From the NCBI GenBank assembly GCA_027382625.1, contig JAJKFJ010021184.1:29753-93752 (forward strand): a stretch of DNA of 64,000 bases, written 5' to 3'. Positions 12,901-26,837 of this stretch are shown in pieces. A program made the position numbers and the translations under genes. Positions within the stretch are counted from its first letter, which is position 1, and each line of letters starts with the position of its first letter. Origin of the DNA: Tetmemena sp. SeJ-2015 (Eukaryota; Ciliophora; Spirotrichea; Sporadotrichida; Oxytrichidae). The notes beneath the pieces are model-generated. The model saw only the letters and a list, made by a program, of their open reading frames with translations, ran no database searches and was not told the origin of the DNA.

Positions 12901-15900
12901 AAACTGCCATTTATGATATAGTCTGTAGGCAAATAACCGAGGGACTGGTCAAAGCTAGTTACAAAAGCACTCAAAATATCAACTCCACTCTTATTAGTAA
13001 AGCTAACATTCCTGCCTAAGTCTATTAAAGAACTTGCAACCTCTGCACTATAGTTCAAACCATGATCTGAAATAGTCACTACAGTAATCTATCCTTAAGT
13101 AATTCTTGTTTCTAAGTTAGCAGGGTAACTCTGATTTGAGTAGTTTCCGACACTTTAGTTATAGGAGTCATAATGAATGGACATGATGTAGGCAGTTTGA
13201 GCATTGGCTATTAAGTTTTAGTCTGATGAAAGAGCAGTGAAATTCTTAATGACATCTGTTAAAAGAATAAATAAGGGATTAAGTTATGTCATTGAGCATC
13301 TAAATCTTTGGTTCTACAGCCAACGCCATTTATTCTTTGGTAGCTCCTAAATCTGTCAAGTACATCACATTCAAAGCATTATTCAAGAAGACTTGTTTTG
13401 TAGAGTCATCTAAACAAAATTTTATCAAATTCTAGGAAAAATTAAATTATTTATTTGAGTGAGATTTTCCTTCAAATTTATGAAGAAGTAGAGCATATCA
13501 CTGACCTCAGAGGGATCTGTGGAATTAGATCCTCTCAGAAGCCATTAATTCACCTAGGTCATATTTTTGTTATCAAACACAGTTGTGATAGATTTGCTAG
13601 CCATCCATTAAACACCATTCAAGTTTCTGCAAATTTAATTTGCATAAAAATTAAATGAGCTGAATCTAAAATGTTCCTTCTGGGAAATACATGGTTAGTT
13701 ATAGCTCTAACTGTTAGCGAAATGAGAATCTTATGCGATAAGCATTGGTAAATTATTTGCTTAAGATGACTAGATAGAGCACATCAATTTCTCTTTTGAA
13801 TTCCTGGAGGCAATAATTTGGAATGCTGTCGCATAAGCATCACCACTTTCTGGACTTATGCTGAGAGTGATCTAATGATCTTAATCTAGATCTTCAAAGA
13901 AGTCAGTAGAGACAATTAATTTGGTTTGCCCGTATTCATTTATGATGGGAACTTTAATAATAAGATCGTTGCTATCAGATTTGTAACTAGTATTGATATT
14001 GAGCATTTCACAGGTGACTTCATATTGAGTAGACTTCATAAATTTAGAACTGCTTATTGAAATGGTAGACATATTTGCTGAATTCTTCACAATAGCATCA
14101 CTCAGGTCCATATAAACAGACGGTAGCGATATATTCCTCATCAACTTTACCTATTTAAAATATTACTAAATTCAAGTAGCTTTTCCTCAATAATTTGAGT
14201 AAGTATAGCAAGTAAAGTTCACCTAAGAGGAAAGAATTGTATCTATTCTGTTAAATGGATTGGAATTGGAATAAGGTCATATAGATTCTTGAAGATCTAT
14301 AACTATCAGAGTAAATTGTTTCTACTTATAAATTATAATTTAGATCTTTAAGAATGGATTTATTTTAAGTGGTGTAGTTTGCTATTGCTCCAAAAGAATA
14401 TCTTGGCATGATTGATACAGTGAACATATATATGGAGTTATATTCCATAGACTATTCAGGGATTGCTATTTAGTAAGGGTTAGTGTTCATAAGTAAGTTA
14501 GGTGCGCATGGAGAAATAGATGCATCTACTTTAGAAAATTAATTGCAACTCCAGTTAATTCTATACCATCTTAAATTTATATCCCAGTTCATCTAAGAAG
14601 ATAGTACTAATCTTTATTGAGGATCATGAATTAAAGATTCACCCTCTATGATCTTATGGTGGGGAGATATTCTTAGAAAGTTATTTGCTAAGAAGTTTGG
14701 AACATTTATTTTGTAGGAGCATGATATGCTTTCAAGTTAATCATATAACTGTCATAAGGGTATAGAGTCCAAGGGCTTATAATAAATAATTTATCATGCA
14801 GCCATTACTAGTGAAAAGTAATTTACCATGTTAGGACATGACATCGCACAGCAAATAAATTTCATTTCCATTCTGTCATTTAAATCATTTATTTAGATTA
14901 CATCCATACCCAAAGTATTATTGCAACTGTGCATCGATAGTGATAATTTGGGTTCATACCACTCTATGGGTAGTAATAGAGAATCACTTGTAATTTTTGC
15001 TTCTGCTCTTGGATAATTGTAGATGGTCACATTCACTCTTTTATTAACTGTAACTCCATTACCATTTTAAGCAATTAGATGAAGATCTATTTTAAGTTTC
15101 AAAACCTCTGGAGGTAAGAATGTGTGAAGAACTGATAGATCAATTGTGAAATTCTTAGAGTGGTTTCTGGCTAGCTGATCAAGAATATTCTAAATATGTG
15201 TGTAGTTGACATACACATATTCTAAATATATTATATTCAGATGAGTTCTAATCTTGTAATCTTCTTGTACTATTTGCTGCTGGATTACTCTGATTAGAAG
15301 TTGAATTTCCATTAGTGAGTTATCAGTATTGTTGGAGTTTTGCTATGAGTCATTCCCAACAGAGTTGTTGCTTGTGTAATTGGTAAAGTTTTACATGTTC
15401 AGGAAATATTAGTCCCAATAAGTTATTGTGTTCACATCTGTGCTGTTTATAAATTAAAGAAACAATTTTGAAATTTATAAAATAATTTTCTTCTATGATA
15501 TTGAAATTCCAGTAGAGCTGCTTGAATCCACTTTCAAAGCCTCTCCAAAACAATATCTCAACAATAGGAATGGTTTTATCAGAGCATTTCTCGAATTCTA
15601 CTTCATATTGATTTAGGAATAAGTCAATCATGGAATTAGATTAAGAGCCATTACTGTAGCTTTAGTTTAAAAATAGTATTGTTATAGTTCTAAATACTAC
15701 TGGGGTTGTAAATAATAAAATCATAGAACTTTCCATCTTAGATAAATGCATTGTCAAGATTCAAGTCATACATTTCCCAGTCATCATTGCAATTGAGCCT
15801 AGCATAAAATATTTTATTGAAAGCAAAATACTGATGATTTAATCTTAATCGATGTTGTTCTGCTGTATTGCTGCTATTTATTAATAAATAACTTTTTATA

Positions 15901-18900
15901 ATTTGATCTTCATATAATCCGGACATAATTATCTCAGCTACTTAATCTTCGTATACACCATTGAAATGAAAAATAAAGCGTTAAAAAAAATGGGTCATTT
16001 TAATCTATCTTGGGTAGACAGGGTTAAACGACATTAAGCTTGAGATAAGAAATCATGATCTTCGACTAAGCTGCTATTGCTAATATCCAAAATTCCAGGT
16101 GAGTGTGTTGTCATAATCCCAACCATAAGCGAAATAATTTTGGAATATAGACCAAGGATAGCACATTTAGCTTTAGTTTCGCATCGCCTAAAAGAAAATC
16201 GGACAAGGAAGAACTGTGTTTAAATAAATTCATTTTTGAGTTTGGGACAAATGGAGACCAATTCAAATCGTGTGCTATTACTCTTAATTGGGATTTGCTA
16301 GGAATAATTTGAACTTGATGATTGAACAAGCATTGGCAATTCTTTGTATTAGGTACTTGGACTGAGAAAGGCTAACATACCTAGCAGCTTTATTCCCCAC
16401 CTAGACAATTTAAGCAACCTTAGCCACAATTCTTGCATTCGCCACTTTGATAATCATTAAAGAATGAGTGAGCTATAGGACTCATAGAGGAAAAGGTTTG
16501 GCAATCTTTGACGCATCTTAATTCTCCCATTTCCATATTATGGTGTAAAAAGGAACCCATTGCGCATTAATAATTATGCCTTAGAAATTATAAAATGATT
16601 GAAATAAGCCCTTAATTATCAAATAATGGTTAAGGAGCTTGAAGAAAAACTTTTTTTTAAAACAAAATTAAATGTATTCCATTCGAGACTATTAAAATTA
16701 TGGACCTACTTTTATAAAATTCAAATTTTGGGAGATTTAATCTCATAGAAAAATTAAAATTAAAATATAATCTTTAAATTAAGTATTTCCCGAAATATCT
16801 CATGACAAAGTTATTTTAGTAGAAACAAATACAGAATATAAATTTCATTTTATAATTTTATAGAATAAATTGACTCTGCAAAGACAAATTGAACTGTAAA
16901 TACTGCTATCTTTTTAATCAGCCAAATGATTTTAATTTATTTATAAGCTATAATTAATTAAGTACAGGAGCTTTCATTAAAAGCATTGTAAAGCATTTTT
17001 CACTGCACATTCCGCAAACATTACTCTAGTCCTTAGTGAATAAACCCCCTGAACTTTCACACTTAGAAATATTTTAATTGATAAATGCAGGTTCTATTAT
17101 GAAGGTTCAAGTAGAATCCTTGAGCACAGTCCAATGCATAAGTTTGATTGAAGATACAGTCTTTAGTGGAAGGATCGCAGCTTTAAATGCAATTAGTTGA
17201 ATTACAGGCGAGACAACCATTATCACATGCAACGCATTGAGTATTTACTTGGTCAAAATAAGTTCCACTTGGGCAGGTTGTAGACCCAGCAGTGAAACAT
17301 TAGGAAGAGTAAAAGTCTACCTTAAGAGATCCTTGTTTAAAATTATTCACATAAAGTTTTATAAATTGTATTAAAACAAATATTTACCAGTCACCAGCTA
17401 AAATCCTTGAGTACAGGTCTAACACTAATCTTGATTGCATGATTAGCAGTTAGCTCCACATTTTTAAAAAAATCAATCACCTCTTAAACTTATTCTAATT
17501 AAAAATTAAATTGCATACACATGCCATCATTTTCAAATTAAGAAGTAGGACAAGTTGAAACGCATTTGCTATCTGAGGTCATTAAGCTGTCCCGACTGCA
17601 AGAAGTGCAAAGTGTTTTATCATTCATTTAGTAACATGATGAGCATTCTGCAGGGCAAGTTTATTTTTTATGTCTCACACTTCTATGCTAAAAATATATT
17701 TATAAATGAATAAGCAAATGAATTAAGTATTTGATATACAACTTAAATAAACTTGAAGTATTTTAATTTAAAATAATCAAATCTAAATTAAATTTAGTTG
17801 ATAAGTTTGATAACTTGATTTTAATTTGGCGAGATATTTTAAATTTTTAAAAAGAATTTATATTATAGTTAACTTCATCAAGCAAAGATCCAGCACTGCA
17901 GCCCTCTCTGCAAAACATATAGCCATTCTCTTCCTCGAGAAGCAGCCCAGACTAAAAAGTAAATATATAAAAGATATTACTAGCAAGTAACACACTAACT
18001 ACTCTCTGTTCCTGAGCAAGTGAGACAAGTTGAGTCGCATTCCTCGCACTTTCCAGTGTCAGAGTCAACAAATTAGTGAGCTGGACATGTTATATCTGTA
18101 AGTTTTTTGCAAGTTTGAGATTATTAGTCTAAGAATAAGGGAGCTGAGCAAGAAGTGCAAAAGCTAGAATTGAAACTGCAAGTGAGGCAATTACTAGAGC
18201 AGTCATAGCACTAATTGTCAGTCAAGTTCAGATATTTACTCTATTTGTCACATCCAAAGCTGCAATTGGAATCAACAGCTGATAGAATAATTAAGTCAAA
18301 TTAATCTTTTTTATTTGAACAAAGTTTGGCTTGCAAGAAGTGCAACTTGAAGGTTTGTAGCTTGTACAAGTGGCACATGATTCATCACAATTTAAATAAA
18401 GATTAATTTTAGCAAGCCCAAGTATCTTCTTCTTGATCGAAGTAATAGCCTGCAGGGCAATATTATTTAATCTTAGACACACTAGACAATAGGGTCATTA
18501 GCCATGACAGCTTTAAAACCGCTTTAACACTCTAAGCAACCATCTTAGTTGCAAATAGCACAATTAGAAGGGCAAGATTAGCAGCTCAGCTTTAGTCCTG
18601 ATAGATAATCTATGCTGAGTTACTTGGGCAAGTCTCTCTGCACATATTTACTCCTGAGGTTGAAGGCAGCAAATTCAAACCATCTCTGCATCTTTAAGAC
18701 AAGATCCTTCATAAGAACATAGCTCACAGCCTTCAGTACAAGCTAAGCAGAGACCATATAATCTATTGAAGTATTGATTTGAAAGCAAACAATCTTAGAA
18801 TTAGGGATACTAGTTAGAACCGTTTTAGTAGGGGTAAGATCCATTCTGGTAAGATTAATTCATCCATGACTAGTTATTATATGTTCCATTTTAATAGTCA

Positions 18901-21900
18901 TTTAAAGGAAGGCACATGGATTTATAGCCTAGAGTTAGATTTGACCATTAAAGAGAAAGATTAAAGCCTTGCCTGCAACTGAGACAGATATCTTTGTTCA
19001 AGCAATTGCTGCAATTATCTCCACATGGCATGCAAATCTGATCTTAAGGACTGAAATAGCTGTTATTGCTACAGAGATTTGTTGATTAGTTTATAAAATA
19101 AGTTCATAGAATTTTGAGGTTAAGATGAATTGGTTTAGTTTGAAGGAGGATTGGAAAAGTTTGCCATACATAGATTTTATAAGTAAATATTTTAAAATAT
19201 ATAGATTAGATGAATTCAGATAATAGAAATCCAAGCAACTAGTACAAGTTGCAAGGTTTGTGCAGTTTGAACATCCTTGAGGACATTACTCACATCTTTT
19301 AGTGTCGCTATTAAAGTACAAGGTTGCTGGGCAGATTCCATTTACAACACACAAGCCTGTTGAATTATCTAATCCATATCCAGGGGCACACTTCCAACAT
19401 TAGGGTTGCAGCATCTGAGCTGTATTAGTAGCGATTGCTAAAAACTTGGTAAGATCAGAATCTGTGTAATTAAGAACGCATCTCTCGCATCCTGAACTAC
19501 AACTGAGGCATGTCTAGCTTGTTTGAGATAAAATATATTTAGACCACAGTGCTAAGAGAGGCGCATTTTATTTCTAGCTAGAAGTCAATGTGTAGAAGCC
19601 AGGCATGCAAATTTCGCAATCTGATAAATTTGAGCATCTCGCGCATTTATCTGAACAGTTAGTGCATCCTGATGAGAGTGATAAGAATTGAGAATTGGAG
19701 CAGTTAGGGACACACTATCCAAGCATTTAGTCATATCTAAAATTGGTCTTGCACATATTACATGAGTAAGGGGAAGAACAGCTTTAGCAATTGCTAACCT
19801 TACAGTAGTCACAGCTATTTGATTGGTTGCTTATCATATAAACTCCTGATTGATAGTAATAATAATATTTTCTAACTTGATTCATTATTTGAAATCATAT
19901 TTTTTGTTCTTTGGTGAATATATTTTAGAAGAACATTCCATTGGAGCAAATGAGTTCACAATTTCAAATTATTAAGTGCATGAGCCTAGACCATCTTTCT
20001 TGTATTTAGCGTCACACTGATCACAAATCATAGAAGACATATCTTTCTAGTCTGTGAGATTGCATGAACGACAACCAGCAGAGCAATCTATACATTTCAC
20101 ATTGTAGGTTTCAGTTGATTCTGCATCATACCAAGTAGTTTTGTTGAAGCCACACTAAACTTATAAATTTTATTTTTAATCAATTAATAATCCTTCCTTA
20201 AAGGATTAAGAGAATTTAGATATGAAATAATTATTTTTAAAACAAAAAATTTACAAAAATAGGATATTGAAATAAAATTGATTCTTACAAATTGGAGGCA
20301 TTTAATTATTTTTTTATTAAAAAATTAGCTATGCAGCGAGTTCAATATGAACCAAGATATTTCATTCCAACTTTAATACTTTGATAGCAATTCTTCTTTA
20401 TTATCTTGAACTAAATTCTGTCGATTTTGTTCTGACCGTTCCTTTTTTAAAAAAATTCTTGGAGTTATAAATATAGCATTTCCAAACTATTTATTTAAAA
20501 AATAGAATTAATATAATTTGATATTTAAATATAAAATAAAATTTTATTGCCCTTCCAACCAAATACACCAAGTAAAGAATTTATCAATATTTTCATATCA
20601 AAATTAAAATAACAATTTCTACTCTATAACTATGTATGATTTAAACTTACAAGATAAAATACTTTGAAAAAATAAACTCAATAATAAAATACATATTTAC
20701 TCGCATTGACCTGAAACTGAATTACAGTAGGTGCAATCAGTATCTCCGCAAGCTAAAAGAAATTATAAACTTAGTAAACTTACTCTGGCATCCTTGCAGG
20801 GTATAATTGTAAAATTAGTTTGCAGAACATAATGGTTGGCATTTACAAGTTTAACTAGATTCATAGTCCTTATTAAAAATATTATTATGTGATTGGCCAT
20901 AGGCGCTCACGAACATTTCATTCATGCATTTAGTACAGGATTGTTTATTGTCGCATTCTAAGCAGCCCTTTGAGCAAATAGTCGCAAACCGTACCATTTT
21001 GGTATACTCCTGGCTATTTAAGAATTAAAAATTATTTTCTTCTTTTAATATTTTTATAGATTGGCAGCTTATAGCAAAAGCAAGTCAAATTTTTAATTTT
21101 TAAATTTTTAATTATCTGGAGATGACTCATATCCAATAGCGCACTAAGCTGCAAACTTCCTTCTTTAAGAGTGGATTGGAATAGCAATTTGAGCATGAAT
21201 AAAAACATTTACATGTTTAAATTGATAAATATATTTTAAACTCCTGGTTGATTGCAGTTGATAGGTGAGCAAACTCCACTAACTATCTCAAAAGCCTAGA
21301 TTGCAAGTTTGGCAGACAGAAGTTGTACCATCTGCAGCTAGGATGCATGAAGAGCACTTGTCTCCGCACTTAAGGCAATTTGTATAAAATAAAAAATTTA
21401 AGGCAAGTTGGTTGCTGATTTACTTAGATCAGGGAATATTAAATTAAATAGCCAGAGACACATGAAAAGCAATTAGTTTGGTTACTGCAGTAAGAGCATT
21501 AGGAAGCACTACAAGTCTGGCATTGATCTATCGATTGGTTGTAATATTGAAAAATGTTGCTTTGCATTGATAATTATAAGTTTAAATCTAATACAAAATA
21601 AATAGTTTCTTTAATCAAAAGGGAAAAAATCCAGTTTAAATATCTCTTATTTAAATAGTTATTAAATTATTTGCTCATCTTAATTAATCATAAAATTTTA
21701 ATAATTGCAATTCTGTATGAGAGCCCTTTGTGAGGATCTTTGCTGCTATACAAGTTCTGTTGAATCTAAATTTAATTTTGAATGCTCTTCAAGTCTATCT
21801 CTGAAAAGTAGAACTAAGTGGACTAATATGGTTATGATTTTGCAAGCTAACAATCAATAGTAGTTTGAGTGGTAACCTTAAAATTTGCAAGCTGAAATTT

Positions 21901-24674
21901 ATTATTTTAAAGCAGTCACTATTTTTAATTAAATTTTAAAGTATATTTAACATAACATAGTATATTTTTGAAGCAATCTAGCATTTATCTTAACACTAGT
22001 TTATCAAAAATTAAATAAAAGTTAGAGGTGAGATTTAGCACGAACTGATTAGACTCGCATTTAAGACATGTGCTTTTAGAGACACATTTAATTATTTTAT
22101 ATTCTGAGCAGTGATGAGAACAGGGAGTACACATCTAAGCAATCTAGTCGTAATACATTCCACTTGCACATGTCTATTGAACACATGCTTCTTAGTTATT
22201 GACCATACCAAATCCATATCTTATTAAAATAAACTAATATCCCTTTGAGCATTGAAGACAGCTCATCATTCCTGAGCTGCCCATGACGCACTAATCACAA
22301 TTTGTAGGACAATTTAATAATATAAATTATTTTGGCATGTTACTGTCTGTTCCCCATCTAAATATAAATATATTCATCTTGAGACGCTTATAATGCCTGG
22401 CCATATCCAATTTGGCATTAATCGCAGTTTATACCTCCACATTTTGCACAGTTATTTTAATTAAAAAAAATTATGGTTATTGCTGCAGCTCATACAAGTT
22501 GAACTAGTTTGGTTAAAGAACATTCCATTATTCATTATTTCACAAGTCTAAGTGTTTATTGAAACATTCTTTAATTGAGACCCAACAGCGCAAATATCAA
22601 AAAAATAAAATTAATGAATTGCAAGAAGTGCAGTTGGTTGAAGTTTAAAATTTATTTTAGTGATTTTAAATTTATAAGGAAGTACCATTGCACTAACCGC
22701 ACTATTAATCGCATTTTTTGCAAACAGTACAATTATAATCAAAATACTCGCTAGTATCGCAAGTATCGTATGGAGTGCATTAGCCTGAAAATATTATATA
22801 ATTTATATGATATAATTTGAGCAGGATTGAATTGAGCAACCTTGGCACATATTTGTAGATGTGTTGAAATAGAGGAAGGTGTTTTAATTTAGAGTAAGTT
22901 AGTTCTATTGCATCTAATATTGACAGGTATCCAAACATACTCCATTTACTAGAGTCTGGTTAATGTAAGGACAAGAATCACAAGTTAATGGATTAGAACA
23001 GGATGCGCAACCTAGTGAACAAGACTAGCATTTTTGCTATAAATTATCGAAGTAGGACCCTGAACTGCATGTATATTTTTCACATAACATGGATACGTTT
23101 TAAATAAATAGTTCACTATTTATGTTATTCAGCTTGAAGTTGTTGTCACACAGATGACATTGTGAAGTGGAGTCTGTAGAGTTAACTTCACAAAAAGTGC
23201 AAAAATATTGAAAATTTAAAGCTAGGGTATAAATTTGCAATGGTCTGGGCATTTTTAGCAGTATGTTAATCCATCTGTAATGCTTTCATACAGTTAGTAT
23301 CCAGATTTGCATATATCACAGCTTTTTGAATCTGAGCATTACATGCAGGAATCACTGTTGGCACATTTCAGGCATGTATTTGTAGTGGGGTCGTAGTATT
23401 CTCCCACTGTAGCACACATACTTTAGCAAGTGCCATTTGATAATTTATACCCCTAAGCGCAAGTTGTGCAGTTGGTGAATTACCCACAGCTGAGGCAATT
23501 TTAATCTGAGCATTATTGACATTTTGACAAAGATTAATCATAGTAAAATTATCCCCCGCAATCTGGTGCAGGCACACATTAATTCGAAGTCCAGTCCACC
23601 ATAAATCCATCGTTGCAATAGTAGCACTAAACTGATGAGCTTGTTGAGTTTTATGCGAAAGGATTTGGTTAACAATTTCTGCAATTATCTTGAGGGCAGG
23701 ATTTGCACTCTGCAATTAATATACTAGACTAGTCGACGTATTAATTAAGAAAACTTCCTATACCGCACTCATAGCAGTAACTTGAATTCAAGCAGGATTT
23801 GCAGTTGGCTGAACAGCTTGCACATAATCCTTTATCATAGTCAGACATGTATTATCCAAGGGAGCAATTAGCTGCACATATCTAGTTGGTATGGTTATTA
23901 ATATAGTCCCATTCCAAAGTCAGCAACTAAAATTCTGTTGGCATTAAGCGCAATCGTATTGACTAGTACACTTTAAGCATCCTTATGAACAATAGTTACA
24001 CATACCAGGCTTATTATCGATTGAGTAAACATTCGACTAGCTACAATCAATCTAACTACACAGATCTTAAGATGCGGCATCGCTCCACTTTACCTCATAA
24101 CCTGAATAGCAACTTAAATTAATTGAACTAGAAGTCAATTATTGTGGGGTTATTGAAGTCGCAAGTTAGAATTCAGGAAAAGTAATTTCTCAAAGCTTTG
24201 GGGTACTATTCCAGAAAAATTAACCTCCAGAGCAAATTATTTTATTCTCTTAAAGGGTAATCTAATTTTAAAATTCCAGTGAAATTGCAGATCAAGCTGG
24301 GTAGTCGAGTTGGCCAACGAATATCCATTGCGAAAATAATTGCATGCCGTTGTGCTATTACAACTAATGCAGCCTTCTGAACAGCTGTCGCAAGTTAAAC
24401 TTGTGGAATTTAAGAAAGATCCAGTCTAGCACACAGGAAAGGTGTCAAGCTCGCGATTATTTTCTTGGATTTCTCGTTCTTTAAAGTAGAGGACTTTTTA
24501 CAAGCTCTCTTAAAGAGGCACAATAGGTTTTTCTCATTTTAACACACATAAAATAATTAAAAATTCTCATTTTGGATTTGTTTTTGATTTTTGATTTTTC
24601 GAGAGGGTAAAATAAATTTTTTATATATAATAAAATAGAGCTAAAGTTATTAGGAGATTTACAATGATTCTCAT
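9956..24674 (-). CDS. Giant Cys-rich/REJ-like transmembrane protein, copy B
   Basis: I read one very long minus-strand locus. From 24674 an ATG opens MRIIVNLLITLALFYYI, a plausible signal peptide. Then about 8 kb (to about 16,380) encodes furin-like cysteine-rich repeats, e.g. NGTCQSMCATVGEYYDPTT and CKNCGQGCLNCLGGEQSC. About 16,350-12,000 encodes a Cys-poor extracellular region resembling REJ/PKD modules (low confidence). A hydrophobic segment near 11,760-11,710 (VVTITFDIFFIVFVIIGCIL) is the likely membrane span. About 11,650-9,956 is a Lys/Ser/Glu-rich cytoplasmic tail ending at TGA 9956. Many AT-rich interruptions remain (introns or IESs), and in-frame TGAs at some show they must be removed. 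Treating it as one gene is an inference; it could be two adjacent genes split near 16.4 kb. The protein is probably a large surface receptor or adhesin. Confidence 0.5.
12255..13194. repeat. Tandem duplication, 463 bp + 477 bp
   Basis: Positions 12255-12717 and 12718-13194 are the same sequence twice in direct tandem, both starting ACATCTCTCGAG and ending GATGTAGGCA. The right unit is an open frame (about 100 residues, within the REJ-like part of copy B). The left unit differs mainly by single-base deletions that destroy the frame. That pattern fits an unpolished read joined into the assembly better than biological divergence. Confidence 0.85.
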
Positions 24675-25072
24675 AGTCTTCTAATTTTATATTTAAGTAT
24701 TCTTGAAAATGATCTTCTTTTCTATTCCTTTTATATTCTTTATTTAAATATTTAATTATAGAATAATTCATAAACAGATCCTGATCATATCCTTAATTTG
24801 AATCCCTTCGCCCTATCTATAGCAAAATGTTTACGACCTGAACTACTCCTATTTATTGATTCTCCCACAATAATCGTAAAATGGATTGACGATTATAACT
24901 TTCGGGATTAAGAAAAAACTGTCTGAAAATAATTATTAACTGAGGAATATGTAAGACTAGTCACAGATAAAGAAAGATATGTTTTTTAGGGACTTGGTTA
25001 ATGTTTAACTCCAGAGATTGGAAACTGCTGATCCATCTTTGATACTTGTTTATTCAGAATTCTCAAAATGTA
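24675..25072. other. Intergenic region upstream of Cys-rich copy B
   Basis: AT-rich. It retains weak similarity to 8200-8330 upstream of copy A, so the duplication extends past the coding start. A minus-strand frame beginning MDQQFPISGVKH near 25,050 is open for about 50 codons but is not recognised. Confidence 0.35.
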
Positions 25073-25545
25073 GGTGAGCTAGGTTCTGCTGCTTAAATAA
25101 GCATTATAAAAGATTATTATATCTTTTAAAATAATTTAGTTTAGCTGTCACTGTCCGCAAGTTAATAACCACAGGCAACGCAAACATTCTGATTGACTGA
25201 GCATTAGTATGTGCACACGGGGCAGCTTTTAGTCAACTGATCATTTTGTTATTGACTAGCTTGCGAGAAGTTGTTGTGGCCGAAGCCAGTGAAGGGAGGA
25301 GTGTTGGCTCCACTTGAACTTGCTGATTATAATTTCCAGAAACGAATGTAGGGCTGGTTGTAGGGCTTAAACTCATAGTTAGAAGTTTGAGTGCAAATGG
25401 ATATTTAAAGTTAATAGTATAATGAATTATAAAAATCTACTTTTATTCTCTCGATTAAGGAGTAAATCCCATTCCAATATATTTGCTCCTTCGATTATTA
25501 ATTTACACTCTTTCCTAAGTTTCACTAAATGCCAAACTATTTAGA
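25073..25545 (-). CDS. Small protein with C-terminal RanBP2-like zinc finger
   Basis: The minus frame contains a Gly/Ser/Asn/Gln-rich stretch (SSSGANTPPFTGFGHNNFSQ) followed by SCPVCTYQCSVNQNVCVACG. This is a four-Cys arrangement C-x2-C-x10-C-x2-C with the Asn before the second pair that is typical of RanBP2/NZF fingers; the usual Trp is missing. The frame ends at TGA 25073. Upstream coding (ERVQINNRRSKYIGMGFTP, about 25,520-25,455) is in a different frame separated by an AT-rich segment, so an intron or IES probably lies near 25,400-25,450. The start was not identified. It could bind RNA or ubiquitin; the exact role is unknown. Confidence 0.45.
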
Positions 25546-25925
25546 GCTATGAGGTTTATATAAGTTTTATGATTTTTAATTTGAGTCAGGATTAAAATAT
25601 TATAGATTTCATTATTTGAATATCATCAATCTCTAATAATTATCAGATTTACTAAATTTTAGCAATATAAATATAGTAAATTAAGATTATAAAACGAATA
25701 TATTTGAAGTTTTTTGGGAAATGAAACTTCTAGACTTTTGGTAAATTAATTATAATGCTCTAAAAATCTACAAATTTAAGTTCAAATTTTAACTTTTTAT
25801 TAAATTTAGAATTCCTGAATAAACTTAAAAGGGGGAACAACAAAATTGATCTGAATTTGTAGCTCTTAAAGAGATTATGTGTTTAACAAAAATAAATATT
25901 TTATCTTCATCTCTATAACCTTACA

Positions 25926-26749
25926 TCATTAAGGGGCTTTGTTAACTATATCTACTATATCTGCAAAAGTAGCTTTTAGAGAGGAGCCTCCAACCAGGAA
26001 ACCATCAATGTCTTTTTAAGCTATAGGCTTTCTGCATTCTTCTCTGTAACTGACCCTCCATAGATATAATAAATACCATTTATAATTAAACTCTATCAAT
26101 TATAATCCTTGTTTGTAAAGCCACTTAAATAAATACTTAATCAGAGACTGAGCTGCTATCCACTTCCTAATGAAGTCGTGAGCCTCTTAAGCCACCTCAG
26201 AAGAAGCAGTCCTGCCAGTGCCGATTGCCCATACTGGCTCATATGCTATTATTGCCTTTTGCCAATCCTTGACTGCACTTTTCACTGCATTCAATTACAA
26301 TCTAAGCACCTCATTTGTTTCTCCTCTCTCCCTTTCTTCTAAAGTTTCCCCAATGCATATTATAGTGTTGCCTTAACTTTGCCTTTTTCTTTGCCCCTAT
26401 CTCATCGCTTTGAAAACCTTTCTTTTTCCTCCCCCTATACCCTTAGGGGGTTTTTGTTGCACTTCCCAGTGAAAGGGCCGTTTCCATTCTAGCTGATGTT
26501 CTAAGCGCAGCATTAGATATAAGAGTTGAGCATTGCTTTGGCGGAAGGAATGTGGATAATCATTGGAGCAACCACCACCTCAACCTTCTTCTAATCGTAC
26601 TTCATCTTATTCAGCACCTCATTGATCATTTCCCTCACGAATGTCACATTGCCGTTTGACTTCCAGTTGCCGCCCACAATATACTTGCGAGGGTCCACCT
26701 TTGGTTGTTCAATAACTGGCTGCGCTTCGACTACTCCCTTTTTCTACAT
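25926..26749 (-). CDS. TPI1: Triosephosphate isomerase (disrupted germline copy)
   Basis: Glycolytic enzyme interconverting dihydroxyacetone phosphate and glyceraldehyde 3-phosphate. The ATG at 26749 opens [17 protein letters not shown], then [12 protein letters not shown] with the catalytic Lys. [43 protein letters not shown] (catalytic Glu), [13 protein letters not shown] and DGFLVGG follow in family order. TAA/TAG fall at Gln positions. However, the segment expected to carry the catalytic His (GHSERR block, about 20 residues) is absent between 26,470 and 26,430. In its place is a C5TA...TAG5 inverted repeat, with frame changes on either side. A further frame slip occurs just before DGFLVGG. 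Either MDSs are missing or scrambled here, or this copy is damaged. Head-to-head with the next gene, 88 bp apart. Confidence 0.85.
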
Positions 26750-26837
26750 TTTATTTATCTTTCTTTTTTATCTGTGGCTTATTAATTTATTAATTAATTG
26801 ATAGCTCCTATTATAATTCAACACATTAATTTCTTTC

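Noticed and set aside
23368..23715. 115-codon frame on the minus strand (and the matching one at 5707-6054)
   Set aside because: It is a shadow frame: the adjacent frame, with TAA/TAG as Gln, gives the regular CxxC-rich repeats conserved between copies A and B.
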